A stretch of 64,000 nucleotides of DNA from Pseudorhodoferax sp. Leaf267 (GCF_001422405.1 NZ_LMMV01000022.1:238628-302627), one strand, 5' to 3'; shown: positions 32,235-43,171, counted from the stretch's first letter. The notes: generated by a model not told the origin, from the sequence alone. A program made the numbers and translations.

Positions 32235-32872
32235 AGCAGATCGACTTCCACCTCGACTTCCTCTCGCCCTACGCCTACCTGGCGTTCGAGAAGCTGCCCG
32301 AGACGCTGATGGGCATCAGCCACCGGGTCGTCTACCGGCCCGTGCTGCTCGGTGCCTTGTTGCGCAATCACGGCCAGCGCGGCCCGGCCGAGATCCCCGG
32401 CAAGCGCGAGTGGACCTACCGGCAGGCCATGTGGCTGGCCCAGCGCCACGGCGTGCCGCTGCAGATGCCGGCGCAGCACCCGTTCGCGCCGCTGCCGCTG
32501 CTGCGCCTGGCGCTGGCCTGCGGGCCCGCGCCGCAGCCGAACCGCCATGTGTGCGAGACGATCTTTCGCCATGTCTGGCAGGGCGGTGGCGCCGACGCCA
32601 ACGACCCGGCGCGCCTGGCGGCGTTGACGGCCGCGCTGGCACCGCGCCGCGACCCGGCCGGCGATGATGTGAAGGCCGCGCTGCGCAGCCAGACCGAGGC
32701 AGCGATCGCGGCCGGCGTGTTCGGCGTGCCCACGCTGGTCGTCGACGGCCGCTTGTTCTGGGGCCTGGACGCGCTGCCCATGCTGCGCGACCACCTGGAC
32801 GGCCACAGCTGGTTCGCCGGTGGCGACTGGGACGCTGCGGCGCGCCAGCAACAGGCCGGCCCGCCCGGTTGA
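32231..32872 (+). CDS. 2-hydroxychromene-2-carboxylate isomerase (DsbA-fold, kappa-GST-like)
   Basis: A 213-residue thioredoxin-fold protein of the HCCA isomerase/kappa glutathione transferase family. DFHLDFLSPYAYLAFEKL places the active-site Ser12-Pro13 where DsbA has its cysteines. The helical insert runs about 35-175, then GVFGVPTLVVDGRLFWGLDAL gives the cis-Pro loop. It probably uses glutathione to isomerise aromatic or other intermediates. No naphthalene or related catabolic genes are nearby, so the substrate is open. ATG 32231 overlaps the DUF1289 stop as ATGA. Confidence 0.88.
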   Translation: MKQIDFHLDFLSPYAYLAFEKLPETLMGISHRVVYRPVLLGALLRNHGQRGPAEIPGKREWTYRQAMWLAQRHGVPLQMPAQHPFAPLPLLRLALACGPAPQPNRHVCETIFRHVWQGGGADANDPARLAALTAALAPRRDPAGDDVKAALRSQTEAAIAAGVFGVPTLVVDGRLFWGLDALPMLRDHLDGHSWFAGGDWDAAARQQQAGPPG

Positions 32873-32905
32873 GGCCACTGCACCGGGCACGCACAATCGC
32901 GCCCG

Positions 32906-34198
32906 ATGCTCCACACCCCCCAGCCCACGCAGCACCCCGACCGGGCGCTGCTGCACAACGAGATCCACGCGCGCCCACCCGAGGCCTTGACGGCGCCGTT
33001 GGCGATCACCCATGTCGTGATGCTGGCCGACGCCGAGGGCCGGGCGGCCAGCCGCGCGCACCTGGCGACGCTGCTGCGCGACCACCACCTGGCGCCACCC
33101 GACGCGCAGACCACGCACCTGCGCATTGCGCTGGGCCCGTTGCGCGTGCGCTGGGAGCTGCACACCGAGTTCGTGACCTGGACCTTCATGCTGCCGATGG
33201 CCGAGCCCGACCTGGCCACCCGCACGCCGGCCGCGGCGGCCGAGTCCGTGCCGCACGGCTGGCTGGCGGCGTTGCCGGGCCAATGCCTGTGCAGCCTGAA
33301 CCTGTGGGCGCTGGCCGGCCACGACGACGAGACGCACGCGCTGGCGCGCCAGCTGCTGCACGAGGACCAGCTGATCGGCTCCAGCGTGGCCGGCGGCCTG
33401 GCCGAGGTCACGACCGACTTCGCCATCCATGCCGATGGCTCCTCGCGCATGCTGCTGCACGTGGGCGGCATGTCCGCGCGACGCCTGGGCCGGCTGGTGC
33501 AGCGGCTACTGGAGATCGAGACCTACCGCATGGCCGCCATGCTGGGCCTTCCCGCCGCGCAGCAGGCCGGTGCCGTGCTGGCCAGCGCCGAGGGCGAACT
33601 GGCCGCGCTGGCCGAGGCCATCCGCAGTGCCGACCGCGACGCCGAGCCCGCGCTGCTGGACCGGCTCACGCGCCTGGCCGGCCAGGTCGAGAGCCAGCAC
33701 GCGGCCACGCACTCGCGCTTCTCGGCCAGCACGGCGTATTTCGAACTCGTGGACCGGCGCATCCAGGACATCGGCGAGACACGCCTGGCGGGCCTGCAGA
33801 CCATCGCCGAGTTCATGGACCGGCGCCTGACGCCGGCGCGCAAGACCTGCGAATGGGCGACGCGCCGGCAGGACGCGCTCTCACAGCGCGTCTCGCGCAT
33901 CAGCAACCTGCTGCGCACGCGCGTGGAGATCGAGCAGCAGCAGAGCAGCCAGGCCCTGCTGGCCACCATGAACCGCCGAGGCGATCTGCAGCTCAAGCTG
34001 CAGTCCACGGTCGAGGGCCTGTCGGTCGCGGCCATCACCTACTACATCGTCGGCCTGGTCAGCTACCTGGCCAAGGGCGCGCAGAAACTGGGCTGGCCCT
34101 GGTCGCCGGAAAGCACTGCGGCGCTGGCGATACCGCTGGTGGCGGGCACCGTCTGGTGGTCGCTGCGGCGGCTGCACCGGCGCGTGTTCAGCCATTGA
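32906..34198 (+). CDS. DUF3422 membrane-anchored protein
   Basis: A 430-residue protein of unknown function. The long soluble N-terminal part (about 1-370) opens with HPDRALLHNEIHARPPEAL, the DUF3422 signature, and contains extended helices (SFTAST-like RFSASTAYFELVDRRIQDIG, ISNLLRTRVEIEQQQSSQAL). It ends in two transmembrane helices (AAITYYIVGLVSYLAKGA and AALAIPLVAGTVWW). It resembles an egg-lysin-like or putative membrane-organising protein. It is separated by 33 nt from the isomerase gene and may still belong to that transcript. Confidence 0.88.
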   Translation: MLHTPQPTQHPDRALLHNEIHARPPEALTAPLAITHVVMLADAEGRAASRAHLATLLRDHHLAPPDAQTTHLRIALGPLRVRWELHTEFVTWTFMLPMAEPDLATRTPAAAAESVPHGWLAALPGQCLCSLNLWALAGHDDETHALARQLLHEDQLIGSSVAGGLAEVTTDFAIHADGSSRMLLHVGGMSARRLGRLVQRLLEIETYRMAAMLGLPAAQQAGAVLASAEGELAALAEAIRSADRDAEPALLDRLTRLAGQVESQHAATHSRFSASTAYFELVDRRIQDIGETRLAGLQTIAEFMDRRLTPARKTCEWATRRQDALSQRVSRISNLLRTRVEIEQQQSSQALLATMNRRGDLQLKLQSTVEGLSVAAITYYIVGLVSYLAKGAQKLGWPWSPESTAALAIPLVAGTVWWSLRRLHRRVFSH

Positions 34199-34347
34199 CA
34201 GGCCTCACACCACATCGCAAAACGAAACGCGCGGGTTACTACTGAAGTTGTAAGTCACAGTTGGTTTCACGTCAGAGCGGGGTCAGTGCGCGCGCCAAGA
34301 ATCCGCGCAGGCACCCCACCGGGGTGCCGTACAACAGGAGACAGACA

Positions 34348-36024
34348 ATGGCAGCAACAATGCCCGCAGGGGCAGCGGAGGCGAATCGCCCCATGAGCAA
34401 GGAGGAGCGCAAGGTCATCTTTGCCTCGTCGCTCGGCACGGTGTTCGAGTGGTACGACTTCTATCTCTACGGCACGCTCGCCGTCATCATCGGCAACCAG
34501 TTCTTCTCGGCGCTCGACCCGGCCTCGCGCACCATCTTCTCGCTGCTGGCCTTCGCCGCAGGCTTCATCGTGCGGCCCTTCGGCGCGCTGGTGTTCGGCC
34601 GGCTCGGCGACATGATCGGGCGCAAGTACACCTTCCTCGTCACCATCCTGCTCATGGGCCTGTCGACCTTCATCGTCGGCATCCTGCCCAACTACGCCAG
34701 CATCGGCGTGGCCGCGCCCATCATCCTGATCGTGCTGCGCATGCTGCAGGGCCTGGCGCTCGGCGGCGAATACGGCGGCGCGGCGACCTATGTGGCCGAG
34801 CACGCGCCGCGTGGCAAGCGCGGCTTCTACACCTCCTGGATCCAGACCACGGCGACGCTGGGCCTGTTCCTGTCGCTGCTGGTGATCCTGGGCGTGCGCA
34901 CCTCCATGGGCGAGGCCGCCTTTGCCGAATGGGGCTGGCGCATCCCGTTCCTGGTCTCCATCCTGCTGTTGGGCGTGTCGGTCTACATCCGGCTGTCCAT
35001 GAACGAGTCGCCGGCCTTCATCAAGATGAAGGCCGAGGGCAAGGTCTCCAAGGCGCCGCTGTCCGAGTCCTTCGGCCAGTGGAAAAACCTCAAGATCGTG
35101 ATCCTGGCACTCGTCGGCCTGACCGCCGGCCAGGCCGTGGTCTGGTACACGGGCCAGTTCTATTCGCTGTTCTTCCTGACCGGCGCGCTCAAGGTGGACG
35201 GCGCCACGGCCAACGTGCTGGTGGCCTGCTCGCTCATCATCGCCACGCCGTTCTTCGTGATCTTCGGTGCGCTGTCCGACAAGATCGGCCGCAAGCCCAT
35301 CATCATGGCCGGCTGCCTGCTGGCCGTGCTGACCTACTTCCCGGTGTTCAACGCGCTGACCAAGGCCGCCAACCCCGACCTGGCCGCGGCCCAGGCCAAG
35401 AACAAGGTCGTCGTGACCGCCGACCCGAAGGAATGCTCGTTCCAGTTCAACCCCACGGGCACGGCCAAGTTCACCAGTTCGTGCGACGTCGCCAAGCAGG
35501 TGCTGTCGGCCAACTCGGTGAGCTACGAGAACGTCGCCGGCCCCGCCGGCGCGCCGGCCACCATCAAGATCGGCGAGCAGGTCATCACCAGCTACAACGC
35601 CACGGGCCTGGCGGCCGATGAGCTCAAGGCCAAGGACTCGGCCTTCAAGAAGCTGGTGGCCGACGACCTGAAGGCCGCGGGCTACCCGGCCAAAGCCGAC
35701 CCGGCGAAGATCGACAAGGTCATGATCGTGGCCATCCTCACGTACCTGGTGCTGCTCGTGACCATGGTCTACGGCCCCATCGCTGCCATGCTGGTGGAGA
35801 TGTTCCCGACCCGCATCCGGTACACCTCGATGAGCCTGCCGTACCACATCGGCAACGGCTGGTTCGGCGGCCTGCTGCCGGCCACCGCGCTGGCCATCGT
35901 GGCGCAGACCGGCAACATGTACAACGGCCTGTGGTATCCCATCGTGATCGCGGGCGCGACGCTGGTGATCGGCACGCTGTTCGTGAAGGAAACCAAGGAC
36001 GTGGACATCTACGCAGACGACTGA
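34348..36024 (+). CDS. MHS-family MFS transporter with large periplasmic insertion
   Basis: A 558-residue member of the metabolite:H+ symporter (ProP/KgtP/ShiA-type) family, about 120 residues longer than usual. The N-terminal half has the family signature: [16 protein letters not shown], then [17 protein letters not shown] (motif A) and [20 protein letters not shown]. The second GRK motif is [13 protein letters not shown]. Between TM9 and TM10 (about residues 338-458) sits a soluble Lys/Ala-rich insertion with two cysteines (KECSF, SSCDV) that could form a disulfide. By topology it faces the periplasm. Likely substrates are carboxylates or betaine-like osmolytes. A CAACAGGAGACA start context and a good terminator frame the gene. 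Confidence 0.88.
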   Translation: MAATMPAGAAEANRPMSKEERKVIFASSLGTVFEWYDFYLYGTLAVIIGNQFFSALDPASRTIFSLLAFAAGFIVRPFGALVFGRLGDMIGRKYTFLVTILLMGLSTFIVGILPNYASIGVAAPIILIVLRMLQGLALGGEYGGAATYVAEHAPRGKRGFYTSWIQTTATLGLFLSLLVILGVRTSMGEAAFAEWGWRIPFLVSILLLGVSVYIRLSMNESPAFIKMKAEGKVSKAPLSESFGQWKNLKIVILALVGLTAGQAVVWYTGQFYSLFFLTGALKVDGATANVLVACSLIIATPFFVIFGALSDKIGRKPIIMAGCLLAVLTYFPVFNALTKAANPDLAAAQAKNKVVVTADPKECSFQFNPTGTAKFTSSCDVAKQVLSANSVSYENVAGPAGAPATIKIGEQVITSYNATGLAADELKAKDSAFKKLVADDLKAAGYPAKADPAKIDKVMIVAILTYLVLLVTMVYGPIAAMLVEMFPTRIRYTSMSLPYHIGNGWFGGLLPATALAIVAQTGNMYNGLWYPIVIAGATLVIGTLFVKETKDVDIYADD

Positions 36025-36045
36025 CGCCTCGGTCCCGAACCCACC

Positions 36046-36073
36046 AAGCCCGGCTCTGCCGGGCTTTCTTTTT
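36046..36073 (+). terminator. Rho-independent terminator after the MHS transporter
   Basis: AAGCCCGG and CCGGGCTT form an 8-bp stem with a CTCTG loop, followed by TCTTTTT. It is 21 nt after the transporter stop and separates it from the UvrA gene. Confidence 0.9.
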
Positions 36074-36190
36074 GGGCGCACGCACTGCGCGCCAATCCCG
36101 TCCGTTTCGCCTGGACTACTGACCAAACATCCAGCATGCCGGCCCGTTCTCCCTAGAATTGCCCGCTTGCCAGACTTCAGGCCTTTCTCC

Positions 36191-39100
36191 ATGCCCCAGG
36201 GAACCATCGCCATCCGTGGCGCGCGCCAGCACAACCTCAAGAACCTGGATCTCGACATCCACACCGGCGAGCTGACGGTGGTCACGGGCCCCAGCGGCTC
36301 TGGCAAGTCCAGCCTGGTGTTCGACACCTTGTATGCGGAAGGCCAGCGCCGCTACGTCGAGACCTTCTCGGCCTACGCGCGCCAGTTCCTGGACCGCATG
36401 GACAAGCCGGCCGTCGACAAGGTGCAGGGCGTGCCGCCTGCCATCGCCATCGACCAGACCAACCCGGTGCGCTCCTCGCGCTCCACGGTCGGCACGATGA
36501 CCGAGCTGAACGACCACCTGAAGCTGCTGTTCGCACGCGCCGGCCAGTTGTTCGACCAGGCGACCGCGCTGCCGGTGCGCCACGATTCGCCCGAGACCAT
36601 CTACGCCGAGCTGCAGCGCCGGGCCGCCGCGGCCGGCGACCCGCGCCTGGCCGTGACCTTCCCGGTCGAGCTGCCCGCCGGCACGACGGCCGAGCAGGTG
36701 GCCGAATGGCTGTCCGCCAGCGGCTTCACGCGCGTGCAGGCCGAGCGCGAGGTGGCCACGCCCACCGGCCCGCGCAAGCTGCTCGACGTGGTGGCCGACC
36801 GCTTCCGCCTGGCGAACGCCGAGAAGTCGCGCGCCGTCGAGGCCATCGAGACCGCCCTCAAGCGCGGCGCCGGGCGCATGAACGTTTATGCGGGCGGGGA
36901 GGCCGAGGGCGCGGCACCCGAGATCTGGCGCTTCTCCACCGGCCTGCACTGCCCCGAGAGCGACCTGCGCTACAGCGACCCGATCCCGTCGATGTTCTCG
37001 TTCAACTCGCCCGTGGGCGCCTGCGAGACCTGCCGTGGCTTCGGCCGCGTGATCGGCGTGGACTACGACCTCGTGATCCCGAACGACAAGATGACGCTGC
37101 GCGCCGGCGCCGTGAAACCCATGCAGACGCCTGCCTGGCAGGAGGCGCAGGACGACCTCATGCGCCACGCCGAGGCCGCCGGCATCCCGCGCGACACGCC
37201 CTACAAGCAGCTCACGGCAGAGCAGAAGCACTGGGTCATCCACGGCTCGCCGAACTGGAACGGCAAGTGGAACCAGCACTGGTTCGGCGTGAAGCGCTTC
37301 TTCGAATACCTGGAGAGCAAGGCCTACAAGATGCACATCCGCGTCTTGCTGTCCAAGTACCGCAGCTACACGCCCTGCGAGACCTGCGGCGGCGCGCGGC
37401 TCAAGACGCAAAGCCTGCTGTGGCGCCTGGGTTCCAAGGCTGATGCCGACGCCGTGCTGGCCCCCGAGAAGCGCTTCATGCCCGTGGGCGTGCAGTGGTC
37501 GCGCCCGCAGCTCGAAGCCCTGCCGGGCCTCACGCTGCACGACCTCATGCTGCTGCCCATCGACCGGCTGCGCCGCTTCTTCGACCGCATCGCCCAGGCC
37601 CAGCCGGCCGACGCCGCATCGGCCACCGACCATGGCGAGACGCAGGCCCTCAAGCTGCTGTTCGAGGAGATCACCACACGCCTGCGCTACCTGTGCGATG
37701 TGGGCATCGGCTACCTCACGCTGGACCGCCAGAGCCGCACGCTGTCGGGCGGCGAGGTGCAGCGCATCAACCTCACGACCGCGCTCGGCACCTCGCTGGT
37801 CAACACCTTGTTCGTGCTGGACGAGCCCAGCATCGGCCTGCACCCGCGCGACATGCACCGCATCATCGAGGCCATGCACCGGCTGCGCGATGCGGGCAAC
37901 ACGCTGGTGGTGGTGGAGCACGACCCGGCCGTCATGTTCGCGGCCGACCGCATGATCGACATGGGCCCCGGCCCCGGCGAGCGCGGCGGCAACATCGTGT
38001 TCGACGGCACCACGGCCGAACTGCGCCAGGCCCACACGCTGACCGGCGACTACCTGGGCGGGCGCAAGCAGATCGGCCTGGGCCAGCGCCGCGCGGTGGG
38101 TGACAACACGCCGCGCCTGATCCTCGAAGGCGCGCGCGAACACAACCTGCAGAACGTCTCGGTGGAGATCCCGCTGCAGCGCCTGGTCTGCGTGACCGGC
38201 GTCAGCGGCTCGGGCAAGTCCACCTTGATCCAGGACGTGCTGGCCCCGGCCCTGGTGCGCCACTTCGGCCGCGCCACCGAGTCGCCCGGCAAGCACGACC
38301 GGCTGCTGGGCGCCGACCACCTGGGCGACGTGGTCTACGTGGACCAGTCCCCCATCGGCAAGACCGCGCGCTCCAACCCGGCCAGCTACGTGGGCGCGTG
38401 GGACGCGATCCGCGCGCTGTTTGCTGACGCGCCGCTGGCGCGCCAGCGCAGCTACACCGCGTCCAAGTTCAGCTTCAACAGCGGCGACGGCCGCTGCCCC
38501 ACCTGCGGCGGCTCTGGCTTCGAGCATGTGGAGATGCAGTTCCTGTCCGACGTCTACCTGCGCTGCCCCGACTGCGACGGCAAGCGCTACCGCGCCGAGA
38601 TCCTGGAAGTGACCATCGAGCGGCGCGACGCCGCCAACGCGCGGCTGCGCCAGATGAACGTGGCCGACGTGCTGGAGCTCACCGTGAGCGAGGCCATCCA
38701 CGTCTTCGAGCGCGACCGCGAGGTGCTGCGCGTGCTGCAGCCCATCGTGGACGTGGGCCTGGAATATGTGAAGCTGGGCCAGCCCGTGCCCACCTTGTCG
38801 GGCGGCGAATCGCAGCGCCTGAAGCTGGCCGGCTTCCTGGCCGAGGCCGCCAAGAACGCCACGGCCTCGCGCCAGAGCCTGGCGCGCAAGGGCACGCTGT
38901 TCCTGTTCGACGAGCCCACCACGGGCCTGCACTTCGACGACATCGCCAAGCTCATGCGCGCGCTGCGCAAGCTGCTGGACGCGGGCCACTCGCTGGTCAT
39001 CATCGAGCACAACCTGGACGTGATCCGCGCCAGCGACTGGCTCATCGACATGGGCCCCGAGGGCGGCGACGCGGGCGGGCAACTGGTGGCCACCGGCACG

Positions 39101-41977
39101 CCGGAGGACCTGCGCGCGCATGCCACCTCGCACACGGGTGCCGCGCTGCGCGATTACGAGATCGCCATGGCGCAGGGCACGCACGAGGTGCGCGAGGCCC
39201 AGCCCCGTTATGCCGCCGCACCGGCCCGGCCCGACGCCATCGAGATCGTCAACGCCAAGGAGCACAACCTCAAGTCGCTCTCGGTCAACATCCCGCGCGG
39301 CAAGTTCAACGTGGTGACCGGCGTCAGCGGCTCGGGCAAGTCCACACTGGCCTTCGACATCCTGTTCAACGAAGGCCAGCGCCGCTACCTCGAATCGCTG
39401 AACGCCTACGCGCGCAGCATCGTGCAGCCCGCGGGCCGGCCCGAGGTCGATGCGGTCTACGGCATTCCGGCCACGGTGGCCATCGAGCAGCGCCTGTCGC
39501 GCGGCGGCCGCAAGTCCACCGTGGGCACGACCACCGAGGTCTGGCATTTCCTGCGCCTCCTGTACGTGAAGCTCGGCACGCAGCACTGCACCAAGGACGA
39601 CGCGCCCGTGCAGCCACAGACGCCCGACAGCATCGCGGCGCAGCTGCTGCGCCAGTTTCGCGGCCAGCACGTGGGCTTGCTGGCGCCGCTGGTCATGAAC
39701 CGCAAAGGCGTCTACACCGAGCTGGCCGACTGGGCGCGCCCGCGCGGCTACACGCACCTGCGCGTGGACGGCAACTTCCTGCCGACCACGGGCTTCCCGC
39801 GCATCGACCGCTTCAAGGAACACACGATCGAGCTGCCCGTGGCCAGCCTGGACGTGACGCCCGAGAACGAGGCCCGCCTGCGCGAGGCGCTGGCCACGGC
39901 GCTGGAGCATGGCAAGGGCGTGGTCCACATCCTGAGCCAGCTCGACGGCCTGCGCGCCGCCATGCAGGACGGCACGCCCACGGCCCATATCGGCGAGCTG
40001 CTGGCCTTCTCGAGCAAGCGCGCCTGCCCGGTCTGCGCCACGTCGTATGCCGAGCTGGACCCGCGCCTGTTCTCCTACAACAGCAAGCACGGCTGGTGCC
40101 CCGAGTGCGTGGGCACGGGCGTCAAGCTGACCAAGGACCAGCGCCAGGTCTACGACGACTCGGTGCAGGCGGACGACAACAAGGGCCGCGAACAGACCTT
40201 CGCCGAGCCCGAGGCCGAAGACGTGGAAGAGACCGTCTGCCCGCACTGCGCAGGCACGCGGCTGAACGCCACGGCCCGCGCCGTGCGCTTCGACGGCGTG
40301 GCCATCACCGACATCGCGCGCATGTCGGTGAGCCAGGTGCGCCAGTGGGTCGGCAACCTACAGGGCGCCAACCGCATGTCCACGCGCGAGGCCGACATCG
40401 CGCGCGACCTGCTGCCCGAGATCGGCAGCCGGCTCGAATTCCTCGAAGAGGTGGGCCTGAACTACCTCACGCTGGACCGCGGCGCGCCCACGCTGTCGGG
40501 CGGCGAAGCCCAGCGCATCCGCCTGGCCGCGCAGCTGGGCAGCAACCTGCAGGGCGTCTGCTACATCCTGGACGAGCCCACCATCGGCCTGCACGCGCGC
40601 GACAACCACATCCTGCTCAACGCGCTGCACAAGCTCGGCGACAAGGGCAACACGCTGGTCGTCGTGGAGCACGACGAAGACACCATCCGCCGCGCCGACC
40701 ACATCATCGACATCGGCCCCAGCGCCGGCAAACGTGGCGGGCGGCTGGTGGCCGAGGGCAGCGTCACAGATCTGTCGAACGCCGAGGACTCGGTCACCGG
40801 CCGCTACCTGCTACACGCCATGCGCCACCCGGTGAAGCCGCGCCGCTTCGTATTGCCCCCTCTCCCGCGTGCGGGAGAGGGCAGGGGTGAGGGTCTGCCG
40901 CCTGCAGGCGATGGCGTGGAGGCATGGCTCTCCGTCCGCGGCGCCCGCCTGCACAACCTGCACGAAGTGAACGCCGCGCTGCCGCTCAAGCGCCTGGTCG
41001 TCGTGACCGGCGTCAGCGGCTCGGGCAAGTCCACGCTCGCGCGCGACGTGCTGCTCAGCAACGTGCAGGAGGTCGTCGCGCAGCGCATGACCAAGGCCGG
41101 CCGCGACCACCTCGCCAAGTTTGGCCCGGCCTGGACCGGCTGCGACAAGGTCGAAGGCCACGAGAGCATCGACCGCGTGCTCGAGGTCGACCAGACCCCC
41201 ATCGGCAAGACCCCGCGAAGCTGCCCGGCCACCTACATCGGCTTCTGGGACACCATCCGCAAGCTCTTCGCCGAGACGCTGGAAGCCAAGGCCCGCGGCT
41301 ACGCGCCCGGCCGCTTCTCGTTCAACACCGGCGAAGGCCGCTGCCCCACCTGCGAAGGCCAGGGCATCCGCACCATCGCGATGAGCTTCCTGCCCGACGT
41401 GAAGGTGCCTTGCGAAAGCTGCCATGGCGCGCGCTTCAACCCCGAGACGCTGGCCGTGAGCTGGCGCGGCAAGAGCATCGGCGACGTGCTGCAGATGGAG
41501 GTGGACGAAGCCGTCGACTTCTTCGCCAGCATGCCCAACATCGCGCACCCGCTGCAGCTGCTCAAAGACGTGGGCCTGGGCTACCTCACGCTGGGACAAC
41601 CTTCACCGACGCTGTCGGGCGGCGAGGCCCAGCGCATCAAGCTCGTGACCGAACTCAGCAAGGTGCGCGACGACGTCACGCGCCGTGGCCAGAAGCCGCC
41701 GCACACGTTGTATGTGCTGGACGAGCCCACGGTGGGCCTGCACATGGCCGACGTGGAGAAGCTCATCCGCGTGCTGCACCGGCTGGTCGATGGGGGCCAC
41801 AGCGTGGTCGTGATCGAGCACGACCTGGACCTGATCGCTGAGGCCGACTGGGTGCTGGACCTGGGCCCCGAAGGCGGCGACGGCGGCGGGCGCATCGTGG
41901 GGGCAGCGGCGCCGGAGGACCTGGTGGCGCTGGACACGGCGACCGGGCGGGCGTTGGGGCCTGTGCTGGCGCGCTGA
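36191..41977 (+). CDS. uvrA: Tandem double UvrA (four ABC ATPase domains), excinuclease A-like
   Basis: A 1,928-residue protein, twice the usual UvrA (about 940), made of two UvrA units in one chain. Four Walker A motifs are seen near residues 33 (GPSGSGKSS), 670, 1044 and 1607 (GVSGSGKST each). Four LSGGE signatures and four DEP Walker B segments follow, so all ATPase sites look intact. Both halves carry the insert corresponding to the UvrB-binding and insertion domains. Zinc modules of the type CPTC...CPDC are present. In the first half one zinc pair is broken (CPES where a CxxC is expected), while the second has CPVC. A REP-like repeat at 40857-40894 is translated as linker between domains 3 and 4. 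A role in nucleotide-excision repair or drug/toxin resistance is inferred. ATG 36191 fits better than the upstream TTG. Confidence 0.9.
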   Translation: MPQGTIAIRGARQHNLKNLDLDIHTGELTVVTGPSGSGKSSLVFDTLYAEGQRRYVETFSAYARQFLDRMDKPAVDKVQGVPPAIAIDQTNPVRSSRSTVGTMTELNDHLKLLFARAGQLFDQATALPVRHDSPETIYAELQRRAAAAGDPRLAVTFPVELPAGTTAEQVAEWLSASGFTRVQAEREVATPTGPRKLLDVVADRFRLANAEKSRAVEAIETALKRGAGRMNVYAGGEAEGAAPEIWRFSTGLHCPESDLRYSDPIPSMFSFNSPVGACETCRGFGRVIGVDYDLVIPNDKMTLRAGAVKPMQTPAWQEAQDDLMRHAEAAGIPRDTPYKQLTAEQKHWVIHGSPNWNGKWNQHWFGVKRFFEYLESKAYKMHIRVLLSKYRSYTPCETCGGARLKTQSLLWRLGSKADADAVLAPEKRFMPVGVQWSRPQLEALPGLTLHDLMLLPIDRLRRFFDRIAQAQPADAASATDHGETQALKLLFEEITTRLRYLCDVGIGYLTLDRQSRTLSGGEVQRINLTTALGTSLVNTLFVLDEPSIGLHPRDMHRIIEAMHRLRDAGNTLVVVEHDPAVMFAADRMIDMGPGPGERGGNIVFDGTTAELRQAHTLTGDYLGGRKQIGLGQRRAVGDNTPRLILEGAREHNLQNVSVEIPLQRLVCVTGVSGSGKSTLIQDVLAPALVRHFGRATESPGKHDRLLGADHLGDVVYVDQSPIGKTARSNPASYVGAWDAIRALFADAPLARQRSYTASKFSFNSGDGRCPTCGGSGFEHVEMQFLSDVYLRCPDCDGKRYRAEILEVTIERRDAANARLRQMNVADVLELTVSEAIHVFERDREVLRVLQPIVDVGLEYVKLGQPVPTLSGGESQRLKLAGFLAEAAKNATASRQSLARKGTLFLFDEPTTGLHFDDIAKLMRALRKLLDAGHSLVIIEHNLDVIRASDWLIDMGPEGGDAGGQLVATGTPEDLRAHATSHTGAALRDYEIAMAQGTHEVREAQPRYAAAPARPDAIEIVNAKEHNLKSLSVNIPRGKFNVVTGVSGSGKSTLAFDILFNEGQRRYLESLNAYARSIVQPAGRPEVDAVYGIPATVAIEQRLSRGGRKSTVGTTTEVWHFLRLLYVKLGTQHCTKDDAPVQPQTPDSIAAQLLRQFRGQHVGLLAPLVMNRKGVYTELADWARPRGYTHLRVDGNFLPTTGFPRIDRFKEHTIELPVASLDVTPENEARLREALATALEHGKGVVHILSQLDGLRAAMQDGTPTAHIGELLAFSSKRACPVCATSYAELDPRLFSYNSKHGWCPECVGTGVKLTKDQRQVYDDSVQADDNKGREQTFAEPEAEDVEETVCPHCAGTRLNATARAVRFDGVAITDIARMSVSQVRQWVGNLQGANRMSTREADIARDLLPEIGSRLEFLEEVGLNYLTLDRGAPTLSGGEAQRIRLAAQLGSNLQGVCYILDEPTIGLHARDNHILLNALHKLGDKGNTLVVVEHDEDTIRRADHIIDIGPSAGKRGGRLVAEGSVTDLSNAEDSVTGRYLLHAMRHPVKPRRFVLPPLPRAGEGRGEGLPPAGDGVEAWLSVRGARLHNLHEVNAALPLKRLVVVTGVSGSGKSTLARDVLLSNVQEVVAQRMTKAGRDHLAKFGPAWTGCDKVEGHESIDRVLEVDQTPIGKTPRSCPATYIGFWDTIRKLFAETLEAKARGYAPGRFSFNTGEGRCPTCEGQGIRTIAMSFLPDVKVPCESCHGARFNPETLAVSWRGKSIGDVLQMEVDEAVDFFASMPNIAHPLQLLKDVGLGYLTLGQPSPTLSGGEAQRIKLVTELSKVRDDVTRRGQKPPHTLYVLDEPTVGLHMADVEKLIRVLHRLVDGGHSVVVIEHDLDLIAEADWVLDLGPEGGDGGGRIVGAAAPEDLVALDTATGRALGPVLAR
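40857..40894 (+). repeat. REP-like repeat, in frame inside the UvrA gene
   Basis: CCCCCTCTCCC, a short loop, GGGAGAGGG and then CAGGGGTGAGGG. This is the same family as 28696-28733. It is read as [17 protein letters not shown] in the linker between ATPase domains 3 and 4 (about residues 1555-1571), and the frame continues. Confidence 0.8.
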
Positions 41978-42198
41978 TCGGCTGGGCCATCGGAGGGACT
42001 GCGTGAAAGCGCGCCGCCCCGGTGGGGCTGGCCCGTCGTGTCACGCACCCGGCGCACAGGCTGGCTCGTCCGAAGAGCTTGTGCGCCGCCTTCGCAAAGG
42101 CAGCGCACACCTTCATCGGTTCGGGCGGGACCGAAGGCCCTGACTCGACGCAACTTCGATCCCACGGCGCGTGCCTAGGGAAAGCCCGCATGATTGAC

Positions 42199-42212
42199 GC
42201 AAATTAATTTGC
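42199..42212. promoter_or_regulatory. Palindromic operator upstream of the RpiR gene
   Basis: GCAAATTAATTTGC, a perfect 14-bp palindrome, 52 nt before the RpiR ATG. Two further TATTTGCG copies at 42237-42244 and 42250-42257 share its TTTGC half-site. A candidate RpiR-type autoregulatory region. Confidence 0.5.
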
Positions 42213-42234
42213 TTCCAATCGTTCAGATGTTGTG

Positions 42235-42240
42235 TATATT
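42235..42240 (+). promoter_or_regulatory. -10-like element for the RpiR gene
   Basis: TATATT about 25 nt upstream of ATG 42265, in an AT-rich island (42190-42255) that stands out from the GC-rich context. No convincing -35 is present at 16-18 nt spacing. The position argues against the GTG at 42232 as start codon. Confidence 0.4.
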
Positions 42241-42264
42241 TGCGTCCAGTATTTGCGCGACGCC

Positions 42265-43158
42265 ATGAAAGCAGTTCCTCCCCACTCCGTCGAAGACTTG
42301 CGCCGCCTGGTGGAGCAGGAGCGCAGCGCGCGTGGCCGCGACCGCATGGGGGAGCGCACGCTGGCAGTGTTGGTCGACATGCTGGCGCGGCCCGGCTCGG
42401 CGGCCGTTCAAAGCATTTCCGAACTGGCGGCCCACAACGGTGTGGACGCTTCCACGCTGACGCGGCTCGGCAAGCGGCTGGGCTTCGACGGCTTCACGCC
42501 GCTGCAGGACGTGTTTCGCCGGCATGTCTCCGATACCCAGCCGTTCTACAGCGCACACGTCAACGAATTGGTGACGCGGCAGGACAAGGGCGCCGCCGAC
42601 ACCCTGCAGCACCTGGCCCAGTCCGAATGCCAGAAGGTCCTGGCCGTCGCCGGCACGCTGAACCAGGAGACGCTGGACCGGGCTGTCAGCATGCTGGTCG
42701 AGGCCAGGCATGTCCATGTGCTGGCACTGCGCGGCACCTATGCGCTGAGCCATTTCTTCGGCACGTTCCTGAGCACCATGCGCGCCTCGGTCACCATCCT
42801 GGGCGGACCCGCCTTCCAGCTCGCCGAAGACCTGGCACGCATCCAGCCCGGCGACCTGCTCGTCGCCATGACGTACCGGCCCTACACCCGCGAAGTGGTG
42901 AAGGCCGTGAACCTGGCCAAGGCCGAGGGCATCCCGGTGCTGTCCTTGACCGACGCCGGCTCGGCCATCGAAGTCTCAGGCGCCGCGGGCACCACCATCG
43001 TGGTCGACCAACCTTACTACTTCGACTCGATGCTGCCGCACTACTTTGCGGCCGAGGCGCTGCTGATGGCCGTGCTGCGCAAGCTCGGGCCCAAGGCATT
43101 GCAGACCACCCGGCGTCGCGAAGCCTTTGTCAAGGCGATGGAAGTCGAGATCAAGTAA
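42265..43158 (+). CDS. RpiR/MurR-family transcriptional regulator
   Basis: A 297-residue regulator. The N-terminal HTH (about 1-80) includes AVQSISELAAHNGVDASTLT and RLGKRLGFDGFTPLQDVFR. A C-terminal SIS domain (about 120-265; VHVLALRGTYALSHFFGTFL, GDLLVAMTYRPYTREVVKAV) binds phosphorylated sugars or similar ligands in this family. It begins a plus-strand block, with 13 nt to the ABC ATPase gene, and likely controls the importer and PLP enzymes downstream. A palindrome and an AT-rich promoter island lie just upstream. ATG 42265 lacks a clear ribosome-binding site. Confidence 0.9.
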   Translation: MKAVPPHSVEDLRRLVEQERSARGRDRMGERTLAVLVDMLARPGSAAVQSISELAAHNGVDASTLTRLGKRLGFDGFTPLQDVFRRHVSDTQPFYSAHVNELVTRQDKGAADTLQHLAQSECQKVLAVAGTLNQETLDRAVSMLVEARHVHVLALRGTYALSHFFGTFLSTMRASVTILGGPAFQLAEDLARIQPGDLLVAMTYRPYTREVVKAVNLAKAEGIPVLSLTDAGSAIEVSGAAGTTIVVDQPYYFDSMLPHYFAAEALLMAVLRKLGPKALQTTRRREAFVKAMEVEIK

Positions 43159-43171
43159 GCCCCACACGAAC

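Noticed and set aside
36116-40246. A 1,376-codon open frame on the minus strand opposite the UvrA gene
   Set aside because: It has no domain, its composition is His/Gln/Ala/Val-rich as expected from reading GC-rich codons backwards, and it lies entirely antisense to a clear four-ATPase protein.
42194-42199. TTGACG as a -35 box for the RpiR gene
   Set aside because: At 17-nt spacing the -10 would be AATCGT, a poor match. The TATATT farther downstream is a better -10 but has no matching -35.
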